Made by a program: the position numbers and the translations under genes. Below, piece by piece: positions 35,581 to 49,600 of a DNA stretch of 64,000 bases. The stretch covers positions 66,737,399 through 66,801,398 of the forward strand of contig OZ034968.1 of assembly GCA_964030785.1 (NCBI GenBank). The letters run 5' to 3'. The notes beneath the pieces are model-generated. The model had not been told where the DNA came from and searched no databases. It saw only the letters and a list, made by a program, of their open reading frames with translations. The DNA comes from Siderastrea siderea. Lineage: Eukaryota; Cnidaria; Anthozoa; Scleractinia; Rhizangiidae. Each line of letters starts with the position of its first letter. Position 1 is the stretch's first letter.

Positions 35581-38500
35581 TTGTATATACATGTACAACT
35601 TGCCACCCAGTAGCAGTGATTCGACATTCAAACTGGCTGCACCGCCGGAGAAGAGCCACGTGGCAAAATATGGGCGCAAGCTCGTTTTGGCAAATAAAAC
35701 TTAGTCCGTGTATTCGTCGCAACAACACTAAGCACACATGTTGGAGAATCGTTAGCAGAAAAAAAATGAGGTGAAACGGTTATCAAACATTTATTGCCGT
35801 TGCCTTAAAATGTAACGCCAGAGAGAAGGTTTGGTAAAGAATTGCCATCAAGCTGGGTCTTAAGCAATAACTTGAAGAATCTGAGAATCTGAGGTCATGA
35901 AAGCACGACTCTAAGGCGGATTTCATTTTACAGTAACAATTTCACCTGACCTGCGCTTCAGCTTTTTTCTGTCCTGAAGATTCCACAGCAGCGGTTACCG
36001 CTCTCAGTTCAAACAAACTCACTCGCGCATTTTCAGCTTCCTGAAAAAAAAAACCATCGTGAACACAATAATAATTAACGCCATTTAAATCCTGTCTTGT
36101 GAAGGTGCAGTGGTTTAGTGCTTAGCGTGTTAGACTGCCACTCTTAAGAGAAGCCTGTCCAGATTGTGGGTTCCAAGTGAAGAAAAAATGGCACGTGACA
36201 ACCTTGCAGCCCCGTTTCACTGTCTGGCATACTGAACTTTTCGCCACAGTGATAGTTTTAGAACCTTGTACCCCTGTACCATGGTATGGCATACTGACCT
36301 TTTCGTTAGTGAGTTTTTGTCTTTCTAACATTCCCTTGGCCATTTGTTCTGTTCTCTTCGCTTCATGTTCCGCTGCTCGCTCAATGGACCTGGCGTGAAA
36401 TGGCGTGAAATGGCGTGAACAGTACATGCACGGGTAATTAACAGCTAACTTCTGTTTAAGTACTTATACATCATCAAGGAGGACAGACATTGAAGAGAAT
36501 GAAGAAATTTGTCAGCCAGGAAACGTCTTGATGAACCGCCGAATTCTCCGAACTAACATTACAAGAACGCAAAACAGAAGGGAGAATTTACTTAAGTTTT
36601 AACTGAGAAGGTTCACCCTTTCCCTCTAACAGAATAGCACTTATAAATTCTCAGACTTGTGTATACCATAACTGCGGTTACACTAGAGCTTTCAGCTGTA
36701 CATTTTCCGCGGTTCGTTCGTATCTATCAATTTGTCAGGGAGATCAATAGAAGGACACACGACAGAGACTGAGGTGTTTCTGTGAACTTTCCGTTTCACT
36801 TTATATGCACCAAACTGCTGGATTTGCCCCTCCCTTTCCCCGTCAGAAAATCCTGGGTCGCATCTGTTCATCTCGCTAATCGAGCCAGCCCGTCTGATGT
36901 TGTCGAACTGTGATTGAGTATCTGATCCGGCTGTACGCAGATTAACTAAAAGTGTTCAGACTCACGCGCGTCGCGGTGTATAACTTACTTGGTGGAAATT
37001 TCAATGGCCATCTGTACAGATTTACTGAGGCTTTCACTCATGTGGAGGTCCACGGGCTCAATACTCTGAATGTCAATGTTAGTAACCAACTGCAAAAAAA
37101 CAGAAACACTTTTTGTAGGATGGAATAAGAAATAAAATAAATTTGTATGGCATTTGTATGGTAGCACGCAAATCTTCCTTATCGGGACTGCAAGAAGAAT
37201 CTACTGCTCAGCTATACAAACGCCCATAAAAGTGTTAAAAATTTACTTGCAACGTTCCTTGTGTGAATTAATCCAAGACCATCCAAGACACATCGCTCAT
37301 TCAGTGACGATATTCAATCTGGTTTCGAAAATAGCTTCTTGGAGGCCAACTCAAGGCCACTAGTGAACCTAAGTTGGGTTCCTCGGCGCTACACTCGCCG
37401 TCTGATTGGATAGTCAAGAGCAATGCGCACGAAGCGTCAGCTACATGTATTTGCTTCGAGTTCTGATTGGTTGATTGTGTTGTGTGTGTCTGTTGTGATT
37501 GGACAGAGTTATTACTTTGGCTTGGGTTTTACAACACTTAATTCAAACTGCTCTACAGTGACTGTAAATACTTAGCATGTGATGCTGTTCAAGCTTTCCC
37601 ACCCCAATAAATAAATAAATAAATAAGTAAATATTGCTTACAAGTTGGTTAGCATCAAATCGCAGTCTTTGTTTGATTTTTCCATCTTTGTCCACGCCAA
37701 ACACAGCTTTCTTGATCACAGATGTGGAGTAACGATGAAACTCATCAAAAGGAACTTGTGCCACCTTGCCACGGATCCTGCTGGCTAAATATAGAAACAG
37801 CAACAATGAATAATTCGTTTTTAATTTTTGGCAAACTGTATTCATTCACTCGCATTTGAGCTACCAATAGATAAAAATAACTTCCCCAGTTCGCGAGGAT
37901 ATTAATCTGCCACTTTGAGAAAGGGATACACTAAGCGCGATATAATACTAATTAAAATACGTCTACAAAATTACCAGTCTGTCATTCAAGTCACCCAGCC
38001 TTAAAGGGGCAGTCTCATGGCGATTTTCCTATCTTCTTTGTCACAAGTTTGATTAATTTATATCAAAGTACCTTGCTCAGACATGAATTGCTTTTAGACC
38101 ACAAGGGGACAATATTAAATGAATTTTCAAAAGAAAAAACAAGCCAAAATTAGTTTTTAAATATTTTATCTGAGACATAAGGCAGAAACTTGAAAAATTC
38201 TGCCAGAAGTTTTCAAGTCGTACGCCATTTCCATCCTGGCCATCCCTCTCCAGACATACTTATCATAGTTTCTGTGTACTGGAATACCCATTTTAATACT
38301 ACTGGACGATTATTTTTAGGCTTCCATAGATAAAAATGTGTCTTTTGGCTTTTCACAGTGATACTAAAAATTGATGAGACTGCCCCTTTAATTTTCTTGA
38401 CCAAATTTGAGCGATGCAGTCTACTTCAGTGTTTTCTTATGGAAACACGAGTCATACGTTTCTAGCGTTGTTTCGAGTGTTTCTATTATTTTGATAGAAA

Positions 38501-41500
38501 CACGGAGAATGTTTTATATTTACTTCAGAATATAACCCATGAAAAATTTATTTTATTTACTTCTCTCAAGGTATATAGAGATGGCTAAAGCTTATTTCCT
38601 AGTAATTTATTTGACGTTTTGCAAGGGATTTTGACAGAAAAACCTGTGCCAGGGAGATACTTTTCCTACCGACACTCTTGCAGACATTTCCAATGTAATC
38701 TGGCACAGAAAAGATGGCTTGTTCAGATTCGTGATTTCCTCTTTCAACCTAAGAAAAAAAAACAAGAAATGGTTTTTATCAGCTCGTTTTCTAAAATACT
38801 CAGTTAACATTACCACAACTTGGAACATGACGCCGAGAGAAAATGCTGGCGAGTGCAGGCATCGCCAGTTGGCATTGCTAATCAGTCCGTTCACGCTTAA
38901 GAGATTTGCGCCAAACAAGGATATCGAGTTAGTCTCCCACGCAGCCGTTCTTGAGCGTTGCGTGGCGACCCTAAGAATGGCTGCGTGGGAGACTAGGATT
39001 GAGTCTTCTCGGAGGCGAATGAATAAATCAACTTTCGAAGGTTCGTAAGAAGGTAGAGGGTGTAGGGCAGATTAAAGGAAGAATCGGATTACATGATAAC
39101 TCTGTGGACTGAAACTGTAAATAAGGGAACTCAATCAACAAGAGAGGCAACGTCGCCGTCATGCAACTTTGCCCAGTTTAGAGCGCATACGACAAGTACC
39201 TCAAACAAGTTGTTCATTGCAATCTTGATTTTCAGTCGGGCGTGATCGGACGTTTCCACCTCGAGAAAAAACCAAATTAATCAACACTAAAAATGACGAA
39301 ACTCAAAGGCAAAGCAAGGATAGGTGGTTCAAATAACTCACAATACTCTCCAACCAGTTGATGGGGAAATCTAACAAAATATTGGAGGTATCAACCAAAG
39401 CTGTCCGAAAACTATCGATTAAAACTTCAAAGTTAGTGTATTTGCTGCGTGTTCGAATTGTTTCATTCATTCATTGGGTAACATACGATTCAAGGGTAAT
39501 AGAAAGTTCCTACCTCTATTATGTCTGTGATAAAATCCGGCCCAAACATCAGACATATCGTCTTTAACGCATTAGGCTTTTTGGGTTTCCCAGCTGTAAA
39601 AGAAAAAAAAAACAGATGAAAACGAAAGTTGACGAGATTTGAAGTATGAGAAATGAACGAGAGTTTTAACTCTCATCGGCTGTTACAAGAATGAAGTAGG
39701 TAAAAAATGACAATAGTCAACCGTCAGAAAACGTCATGCAAGGAAAAGGCCGGAAAACTCCCCCACGGGAAACTCCCACATAAAAATGACCGTTTAGGGG
39801 TCAACATTCATGGTTTGGAACCGCTTAGGATGTTAAAATGTGTATACTGCAAAACGACCACCGTTATAATTACAAAACAACCCTCCTCCCCGATATATGA
39901 CACCGAGTTGGGAATTCAGGCAGGTGAATGGGAGGTGGATACTCTCATTACTGTGGCATCCCTGCTTTCTTTAGAACGCACAGAAGCTGTCGGACAAGTG
40001 AGAGGAGGACTTCAACCCATCTTATGACAAAAACAAGTCTACTTACCACTCAAGCTGAGCACATTGAAGTTCTCATGTGGTCCGAGAACAACCTTAAACA
40101 AGTACAGCAACAATGTAAACGCTTGTTACTAACACCGTGCAGTTATTTACAGCACGGACCGCAGATTTCCAGGATAATTTCCATAAAAACACCTTAAGTT
40201 CACTGGGGAGTGGTCTTGAGTTGGGTTCGTGGTAGCTATACTGTCACTAAACAATCGCCCAATAAATAGACAACAGATTACAAGTTTGATGGAAAATTTG
40301 GTTATATTTCGGTACTACTCTATACCATCATCAGACTAAAGTAATGTACAAAGATCGTTGATTTAAATACTACAAAAGGTGTTACATAGGAATAAAACAC
40401 AATAGTAATAACAACTGAAAGGAAAACAGTAGCGGTACTCAGGAGAAAAGGCTCAGTTCTCTGTTGGCTTTTAATCCTTTGTTCAGCGATGGTGACAAGC
40501 GTTTGACGTAGTAGGCTTCTTTATACAGAAGGAGATTCCAATTATTATCTTGGTCTAATACCACGGTATTTTTTTGTCTATACATTAGCAGCCTATCTTC
40601 TCGCGCGTTCGCAATGTTTTCTCGCTGTGAGAACAGCTCGCAGTCTAATCTCTTCCAAGTTATTTGCCAAATTTATTTTTTTGAAAACGGGCCATGGCCA
40701 GCTTAATACCCGGGCGTTCTCCTACCGCTCACTCGACTCGACTTGGTGAGAAATGTTGTGACGTCACCGAAATAGGACCAACAGACGTCACGAAATTTTG
40801 CGCCAAGTCGAGTGACCGAGGAGAGAACGCCTGGATACTAGGCTGGGCCATGGCTTTTTCTGGGACTTAGTGCTGTCAAATGATCAGCATATTAGTTCTT
40901 CTAACAAGAAGACAAGAAAAAAAGTAAACCTTCAATAAATTTCAGTTTGTTAGCGTATATATGAAATTAAAAAATTAAACGAACAGTAAACTAGAACACA
41001 GTGCCGTGTCACAGAGAAATCAAGAAACTTTTAGGGGGCAGGGTATCGAAGGCGTCAAGGATTCTTCAGGAGATTTTTCCTAGAGGTGAGAATTTTCCTT
41101 GATTATGAAATTTTCCTTGATTATGATGACGAAAGATCAAGTTTTTTAATAGCATTAAAGGTCTTCCCAGGACATCTTGTTAACGGGCGTAAGTACTCTA
41201 CAAGGGCGGCGTATGAAAACTACAGGACGTTTCAAACCAACAAGCAAAATTTCAAGAAGCAAAAGTCTGCCTACATGTAGCTTCACAAAGGCTTACTTAC
41301 AAGGTCTGGTCCAAAGATTACCCTCGCTGTCTTCCTTAGGTAATCATAAACCTAAAGGAGAAATAAACAACACAAATACGTCTTATCAACACCGTAGGGT
41401 TTAATATGCGCGAAATCGTGCAATAATGGTTGGTAAAATTTTCGCAGGTAAAAAAGAGTCACGTAAAAAAGTGGGAAAAATACAAAAAGAGTTTTAGACT

Positions 41501-43588
41501 CTTTTACTGTCAGAAGCACGCGTAACAACAGTAATATTTTTGTATGAGCAGATTGCCAGTGTATTATCATCGTCCGGGTGAGAGTAGTCCTGAAATTTTC
41601 AGTGACAACCGATGCGGAAGTCATCATCAGAGTCAAATGCATTAGCACCGTTCATTTGGGCTATTGCATGTAGGTAACAACTTTCTCATTTCTTGCTGTA
41701 GATTAATTTTTGCAAAATAACGTACAATTTACAAAAGACCAAGACCTCAAGGAATTGGTGTCCTAGCCAAAATCCTCCTGCGATTGACTTTTCCGGTTTC
41801 AGCCACGCTTTCCTTCTTCAATTTTAGGAAACAAGCTCGAAACATTAAGGCTATATTTTTCGAGGCTGAAGTACTGTTTTAAAACACATATTGGAAATTT
41901 CTGTCTCTCTCCTTTTTTTTTTTTGCAATCTTTCGTTTATTTTAGTATATGGCTCGTGGGCTAATCCTGATTTTCTGAACGGTTAGTTGAACCTTTTATC
42001 GGAACAAGTTAAGATACCTGCACTGCAGTGTTTCCAGGACAACGATAAACAATCACGCGCGTCCTGTCTCGGCCCTGACAGAAAAAAGACATCACATTTC
42101 AGAATTTAAGTATATTAAAACAAATTCAGATTTACGCCAAACAAACGGGTAACTTTGAAGCTCGTTTAGAAATACTTAGGTAGGCTTTGGAAGCGATGTG
42201 GACCCCTGTCGATGGTCTTTGTCTGCCCTTTGGAAACGCATTGTAAACTCTTTCAAGCGCGTTGGAAACCTTCTTCAAACCCTTACATAGGCCTTAAAAC
42301 GATGAGTATATTTTCAAATCATATGAGGATCTGACATTAGCCATCTACAAATCAAATCCTAAAAACAATCATTTATAGAGCAGAGTTTTGAAGAACTTCA
42401 GTTGCCTGGAATTTTCGGAGCGTTCCTTGATGGCTTCCTTTCTTATCAGTGAGCCAATCAAATACGCCCTTTTGCCGCCCGTTGGGAACTGTGATTGACA
42501 GGCTGAGGCTTGGCCCCTCAGGCCTCAGCCTCAACTTATAGGATTGTTCCGTGTTTAAAATGCTATGGAAACCCTTTTAAAAACGTTCGGAAAACGTTTT
42601 TATACCATTTTCTAACGGTGGTCATTGTCCCTTTCAGTTCAAACCCGTTTTTAAAACCTGAATTGAAAATTCCTTACAAAGGCTTTTGAATTTCTTGCAA
42701 GCCCCTTGGATTTGGAGACACGATGAAACTCCAAAGGAAACTCTTTTCTAAACCGATTATGACATGCAACACTCAAAAAACATTTTGGTACAACACCGCA
42801 CACCTCATCCCTTGTGACTGCAGGATCAATAGATGATTCAAAGTAAGCCATTTTCCGAATGTCACCGCTGCCGATGCCTCCACCACTCCTTAAATTATGA
42901 AAAAATAGAGAAACATGAGTATTTCATAACGTACCAGAAACGTTTAACGTCAGTGTGTGTAAATGTGCATAAGACAAACACTTCTTACAGAGTGTGTGAT
43001 GAGATACCGTTGGCGAAAATACAGTGAAACGTATTTCGGGGTTTCCAGAAAACACACGCACGCACCCCCGAAAAGCCATTTATAAAAACATAACCACTCA
43101 TTCTACAAAGCTGTTATTTTAGCACGCCATTGAGACAAGAAATGTTAAACTGATAGCAAAGTTTCATGCTTGGAAAATTTTTCGTTTACGATATTTTTGG
43201 GGCCTTCGAGGACTTCGAGAAACGCACGTCTGACTCTCACCATTGTTAACGTGGGAGGTGAAGTCTGTATTAGTTACGTTTTAATGAAAACGTTGGTCAA
43301 TGTCCCAAACGTTTCGGCCGCGATTGTAGGAAACTTAAAAATTAAAACAAATGCTTACACTCACTTGAGAATATTTTCCACATCGTCATTAAGTTCCTTC
43401 TCCCATAGCTCTTCATAGGCCTTCAGTAAATACGACTGGGGACCCATTACTGCTCGCACCTTGATAAAACATGAATCGAAAGGGCAGCATTAGGTAGACT
43501 AAAATGTGATGCCTATAAAATATTGTCGAATGTAAGATCAAACCAGATAGGTATGTTTGTAACTTTCGAAGTCTTTTATCGATTAAAC

Positions 43589-43644
<56 letters not shown>

Positions 43645-46600
43645 GATACTTACTGCACCACTCTGTGTATCTCTGACATAAATTCCTTCATTTTCCGAAA
43701 GAGGTATAGCTTTCCTAAGGAATGTTGTAAAAAAGAAACAGTTTGTTGTAGACCAGAAGTATCAGTAATTTACCCAGTACAAGGCGATGGTTAAGTCACT
43801 GCTATCAGTTTCGTAGTGCTTTAAATACTTTCCTATTAAAACGAAACTAAAATGGGAACATTATACAACAAACCTTCTAGATTTAACAGTGACTTCAATT
43901 GGAGGAATATATTCAGTCGGACCAAAGATCATCCAACGATCTCCAGGAGAACGGTGACACTTCTCTGTAAAAGATATAAAACATTTCAATATTAACGTTG
44001 GAAATTAACTTTCTCCTCCTGTAGTTCAAAGAGACGTCACCATCTATTTCAGTATGATCTCAAAATCCTAAATACATCTTCACCGATTCCATCCATACTG
44101 TAAGTGGTTTGAACCCAGGAGTCACTGATATCAGTCAGTCAATGTCATCACAAACAGTCCTTCTCTGGATAACACTCACCCGGACGATCATACTTCACCG
44201 ACTTATGAATCCATCAATGAAAGGCAAAAGAATAGTCCAGTTCTGTTGGAAATGTCTGTTTCAATGTGACGAGAGTGGAAACTATAACCAAAGTTGATAA
44301 CGTACATGTACCTATCAAGTACTTAGTCCTTAATTTTTTCTTCTATGTAAGATACGTAACTATGTTAGTCATGAATGTAAGTCAAGTTATGTAAGACACA
44401 GCTTGTTGCCATGTACAAAGTAATGGATGTAGCTGTAACCATAGTATGTAAGTATAGCGCATACAGTCTGCATTGTTAGCACAGTGTAGTATCTAAGGCC
44501 TGTGTTAAATGATAAAAACAGTAGCACGTACAAAGTAATGTATGCAAGCACAATGCATGTAAGTGTAGCATATGCAGTCTGTATTGTAAGCATAGTGGAG
44601 TATTTAAGGCATGTTAAAATCACTAAACTTAAGGACGGTGCCTCCTAATACAGATTTATTTTTTGCACAGGGTATGACTATGTGGAAAAAGTAGATCTTA
44701 GCAAGGGGTATTGGAATCCAAAAAGAAAAATGCGGTTAACCATGTATTTTTCAGGGATAATTAATCAACCATAATTCTAAAAAAGCGTTAGAATACAAAG
44801 AATGTATGGCAATTTCAATCCAAATTTGAGCTCAATTTTCTCTGAAAAATGCATGGTTTCCCCCAACTTTCTTTTTGGATTCTGACAACCCTTGCTAAGA
44901 TCTGTGTTTACCATATGGTCATAAACTGCGCAAAAATATTGTTGTATTAGTGGGCAAATTCCTAAAGAAATCCGAATATCCCGAGATGTGCAGAACATAT
45001 GCGCAGTAACAAAAGGAGGCACCGGTCTTAAATGATAAAAACAGTAGCATGTACAAAGTAATGTATATAAGCATAATGCATGTAAGTACAGTATATGCAG
45101 TCTGTATTGTAAGAATTGTGTTAACAGTAGAGCATACAGCACTATAAAGGTGACTGAGTCTAATGCCGATAACAGGAGTTTGCAATGCATACTCACTTTT
45201 TATAGAATCGTCATCAAAGTGATCAATTGCAGACAACACAAGAGCTTCGTCAGCTTCCAGGATGTAAGAATTCAGTATTCCACCATCCAAATCCTCCCCT
45301 GGTAAAATAATCATACAGAATTTGATTGAATAATCAATTAATGAGCAGCCCTGGTAGTCAACAATTTTCCTGCTGATGTCATCATAGCACAGTCAAACCC
45401 TGTTATGTCGGACACCAGGACAGTTACTGGAACCAGAAAAACTGTCCGTATTGATAGGAAGTTTGCATAAAGCAGATTCATTTTAGAGACAATACATACG
45501 TAGTTCAGGTTAGGACCAGCAAAATCATCCATAATAAAGAGGTGTCCATATTATATCAGTGTGTAAAGCAGAGTTTGGCTCTACTCACAGCTTGGAAACT
45601 CCCCACATCCTTCTCCTCCCTGTTTTCCCCTCTCATTCCTTCCCACATATTCCTCCTCTTCTTATCTTTTCCTCCCTCACCTCCACTCCCTTCACCTTCC
45701 CTTTGATGCCCTCCTTCTTCTTTACTATACTTTTATTCTCCTATTTCCTTCCTCTTATTCCCTCTCATTTCTTCCTTTCACTCCCCCTTCCAAACCCTTC
45801 TTCTTGCCCTTTCTCTCATTCACCTAAATCCTTCCTTTTTGTCCCTTCCATCTCTTCCCTCTACTCCCCCTTCCACGCCCTCCTTCCTCTACTTTATCTC
45901 ATTCATCCGATTCTTTCCTTTCGTATCTCTGTACCTTTTCCTCTCTTGTTCCTCCCATTCCTTCGTGTCTTTCCAAACTCTTTCCACTTTTACTCTACTG
46001 CCCCTACAATATCCCCAACTCTCTTCCCTTTCCTACTCTCATCCCCCCCATTTTTCCATATTTTCTCCTCTCTTCCCTCCACTTCTCTACCACTCCCTTC
46101 TGTCAGCTCTCTTTCATCTCCTCTCTTTTTCCTTCTTCTTCCTCCCTTCCATCCTTCATCTACTTTTCTGAGTCTAGGGCATAATTTAAGCCCCAGCTAA
46201 ACGAACATCCAACATTGTGTTGGATGAACATTTTTTTACCGTTTAGCCATCTCTCTCAATTTTGTATTTAAATGGTTTCCCATTGTCCAGTGTTTGGTCA
46301 AACATTGCTTGCCCTTTTAGCCGCTGAATGTTTTGTGTGACGAACATGGTGTTGGACGAAAATGTTTGATCGTTTAGCCAGGGCTTAACAGAGTTATGTG
46401 ATAATCTGACTTGCCTGGATGCAAGAAGAAGCTTGCAACTCCTTTGCGAAGCTCTCTTTTGCCTAGCTGGTTTCGCCCCTTCGTGTCAATGGGATCAGTA
46501 ACAATGCAGTACTCCTGACGAGACAGCACTGTTTGAGACACCTCAGCCACAACCTCCTGGTGGTTAAAATTCAGACATTTTACAAATTAATATATATTTA

Positions 46601-49600
46601 ACAGCAGCTACAAAGAAAAGTTTTAAATAGGTACAAGGACAACCTCCTGGAGGATGATTCAGACATTTTGTAAAATATATTTAACAGCAGATACAAAGAA
46701 AAGCTTTAACCAAAGTAGGTGATTTTTTACATTTAAGGAGAGACATAAAGCATTAATATTAGGAATATAATTTGCAACAACATTTATTTTCACCTCAGAA
46801 ACTTCTGGTATGTACATCTCAACATCTTCTGAAGTGACAAGCCACTCATCTCCTGCTTTTCTGAACAAAAATATTAAAAATAATAATTGAGTAGCCTTGA
46901 TGATATGACTAGCCCTGGAGGGAATATTGATGGTCAGGTTGTTACACACTGTACATACTTCTGGTACATTACACACCAGGGTGAAGTTGCTCAAGGCAAA
47001 AGTAAAGCTAACCCAGGGTTAGCGTCAATTTAGAATTCATTTCTATAGCTTAAAAGAGATTTGGTTCCCTGTAAATTTATGTGGTCCCTGGTGCGCGAGT
47101 AAAAATTATAATCCTGAATATCTTACCTGAATCAGAACGTAGCGAACTGAAGTTTTCCCTGAAGATAGCTTTTATGTTTCTCATGGTAATTTCAAAGTGG
47201 CAAGTTCCAAATTTAAATATTTTTCTTGTAATTCGAAAAAAAGGTGGCCGTGCCCGCGGGCCCTTGATCCGCGAATGTGGTCCTTGGTCCACGAATCATG
47301 TAAACGGCACGGAAAGTACCTGTGAATTCCAATAATTTCCGTAGGAGAATGAAAATTTTAACAATATTTTATTTATTCTTTCTTATCCTTGATATATCTA
47401 AGTTACAGTCTTGTTGGAAAGTTGCTGTGAGTATAAAATTACATGTTTTGCTTTTCAGACATCTGTCTCTCACATAAGCCCCAGATGCAGTCGAAAATAA
47501 TTACAAGACTACAAGCTTATTTGTATTCTAGGTATACAAGAGAAGTTAACCCCATTCATAAACATGTATCGCGGACCAAGGACCTCACGGACCAAGGACC
47601 ACATACTGTATACTAACACACGGACAAACGTCGAGAAGAAAACAATAATGCTTTTGAATGTTCTTACGTACGGAGAAACGTCGACAGTCAAGAAGAAATT
47701 CCCAACACTGACAAACATACTATCGCACGGAAAATGTCGAGAAGGGTAATACCTTAGGAATGTACTAGCATTCGGAGGAAGGTTAAAAAGATACGACTAA
47801 CATCTTACAAAAGGTAGAAAAGTGCGGAGAAGCATTGAGAAGATGAGACTATTATCTAATGAACTTAGAAACATCGAGATGATAAGACTTCGTCTAATAT
47901 TGCACGAACACGTGGTCAATGAGAAAAGTTACTAAGACAAGACTTATGTGGTACGTTATACGACTGACATAAATTTTTTCATAATTCAATCTGATAATAA
48001 ATCTTTTCACAATCTAAAACTGTTGGATGTTTCTAATCCAGGCCTTAGTATGCGCTTCTAACTGGTAACAAGTGATAAATTTTACCAGTTTCCGCCTGAT
48101 AAGGAGAACACTGCATTACAAGTGTCTACAAGGTCATTACAAAAGTCCACCATGGCAGGTCATTACAATAGTCCACAAGGTCATTACAAGAGACTAAAAA
48201 GGTCATTACAAGAGTCTACAAGGTCATTACAAGAGACTAAAAGGTCATCACAGGGTCAAGGTCAATATTTGTACTTCTCGTCTCACCTCTTTTTACCAAG
48301 TGCATCCACACAAGTCTCCTTTGCTCTCATGTGCAGAGCTTTCTCGTCAGTAAGAGTATGAGCATGCTCAATACCAACAATCTGCGAGAGAACATTGAAA
48401 ATTGCTAAAAGGTACATACAGTTTTTTTCCTCCTTTTGTTGATGATATCAAGTGAAAAGTAATGTTGTAAATCATCTTTAGCAAATAATTCAAATCAAAC
48501 CTCTTCATAGACACCAGGCAGATATGCTCCAAGGTCTCTGATCAACCATTCTTCAGAAGTTACACGTTTCCTGAGTCAGTAAATTAAAAAGATTATTAAG
48601 CTCGAGGCTCTGACTGTTCACTAGATAAAGCAGTTAATAAGTCCCACTGACAGTCATGAAGTTACTATGACCAACTCGTTATCACAGACACTATACTTTT
48701 GACTGAACAGTCACCTCATTAACATTGTCCACCTCATTATTACATAACAGCCACTAATTACTTTGTTCCAAACAATAGCTCATGCAACCAAACTGCCTTT
48801 AACCCTTTAAACCCTAAGCCCTGATGAAAATGAAATTTCCCTTTACATGATCACTACTTGTTTGAATATTCAAGTGACAAGAATAAAGGAAGTGATCACT
48901 GAGGATAGGATGTCTTGATATTTAGGCAAATTCTCCTTACCAGTTTCATAAGAAATGTATGGAGATCAGTAATGAGAATATGCATTTTTATATCAGGGCT
49001 TAAAGGGTTAAATATGTATATATGGCCTGCAGATTAAATATGGGCAGACTTTTTGCAGCTTGTTGGTGGCCAAATTTATGGGCCTCAGCTGTAATTTACA
49101 AAAACAAAAATAACAAAATAACAAAACCATGATTACAAACTTAACATGTCCAGTACTTTGTCATTTCAGGGGGTACCAGGTAAATGTACTTCTGTACATT
49201 CAAACTAAGGCTTAATTTAATAAGTGCACTTGAAATGATCCATCAAATAAAAAATTCTGGAAAACACGCTGTCATAAACAATTATATTTAATTCTTCTCA
49301 TTCAAGCTGCTCATGAGGAATATGCTAAACCCAGTGACTATGTCTTCATAAGATAGTATTTGATCAATTGACATCATGTACAGAAATATCGAGGGCTGAT
49401 ACCTGGATTTCACGAAAAAGTGTTTTGATGAAAATTTAAGGTTTGTTACCAAGTAACATACTTTCCTTTCTTGTCAACCAAGTCCTGTTTGGCCCTTAGC
49501 CTTAATGCTTGTCCATGTTTAACAAGGCGAGGTTTTACCCTCTTCACTATTTCCTGCAAATAGGTTTGTAAAAACTGAACCTTAACTAAAAAAAATAAAT

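Noticed and set aside
44777..45314. Two overlapping 131-139-codon frames on the - strand
   Set aside because: The only genuine coding part is MVP exon 11 at 45197-45298; the rest runs through the foldback element and tandem repeat.
45559..46200. 213-codon open frame on the + strand
   Set aside because: It is a translation of a C/T-only tract, rich in Ser, Pro, Phe and Leu, with no domain, and lies inside an MVP intron on the opposite strand.
48122..48258. CRISPR-like array
   Set aside because: Units abut without unique spacers; it is a minisatellite in an animal intron.
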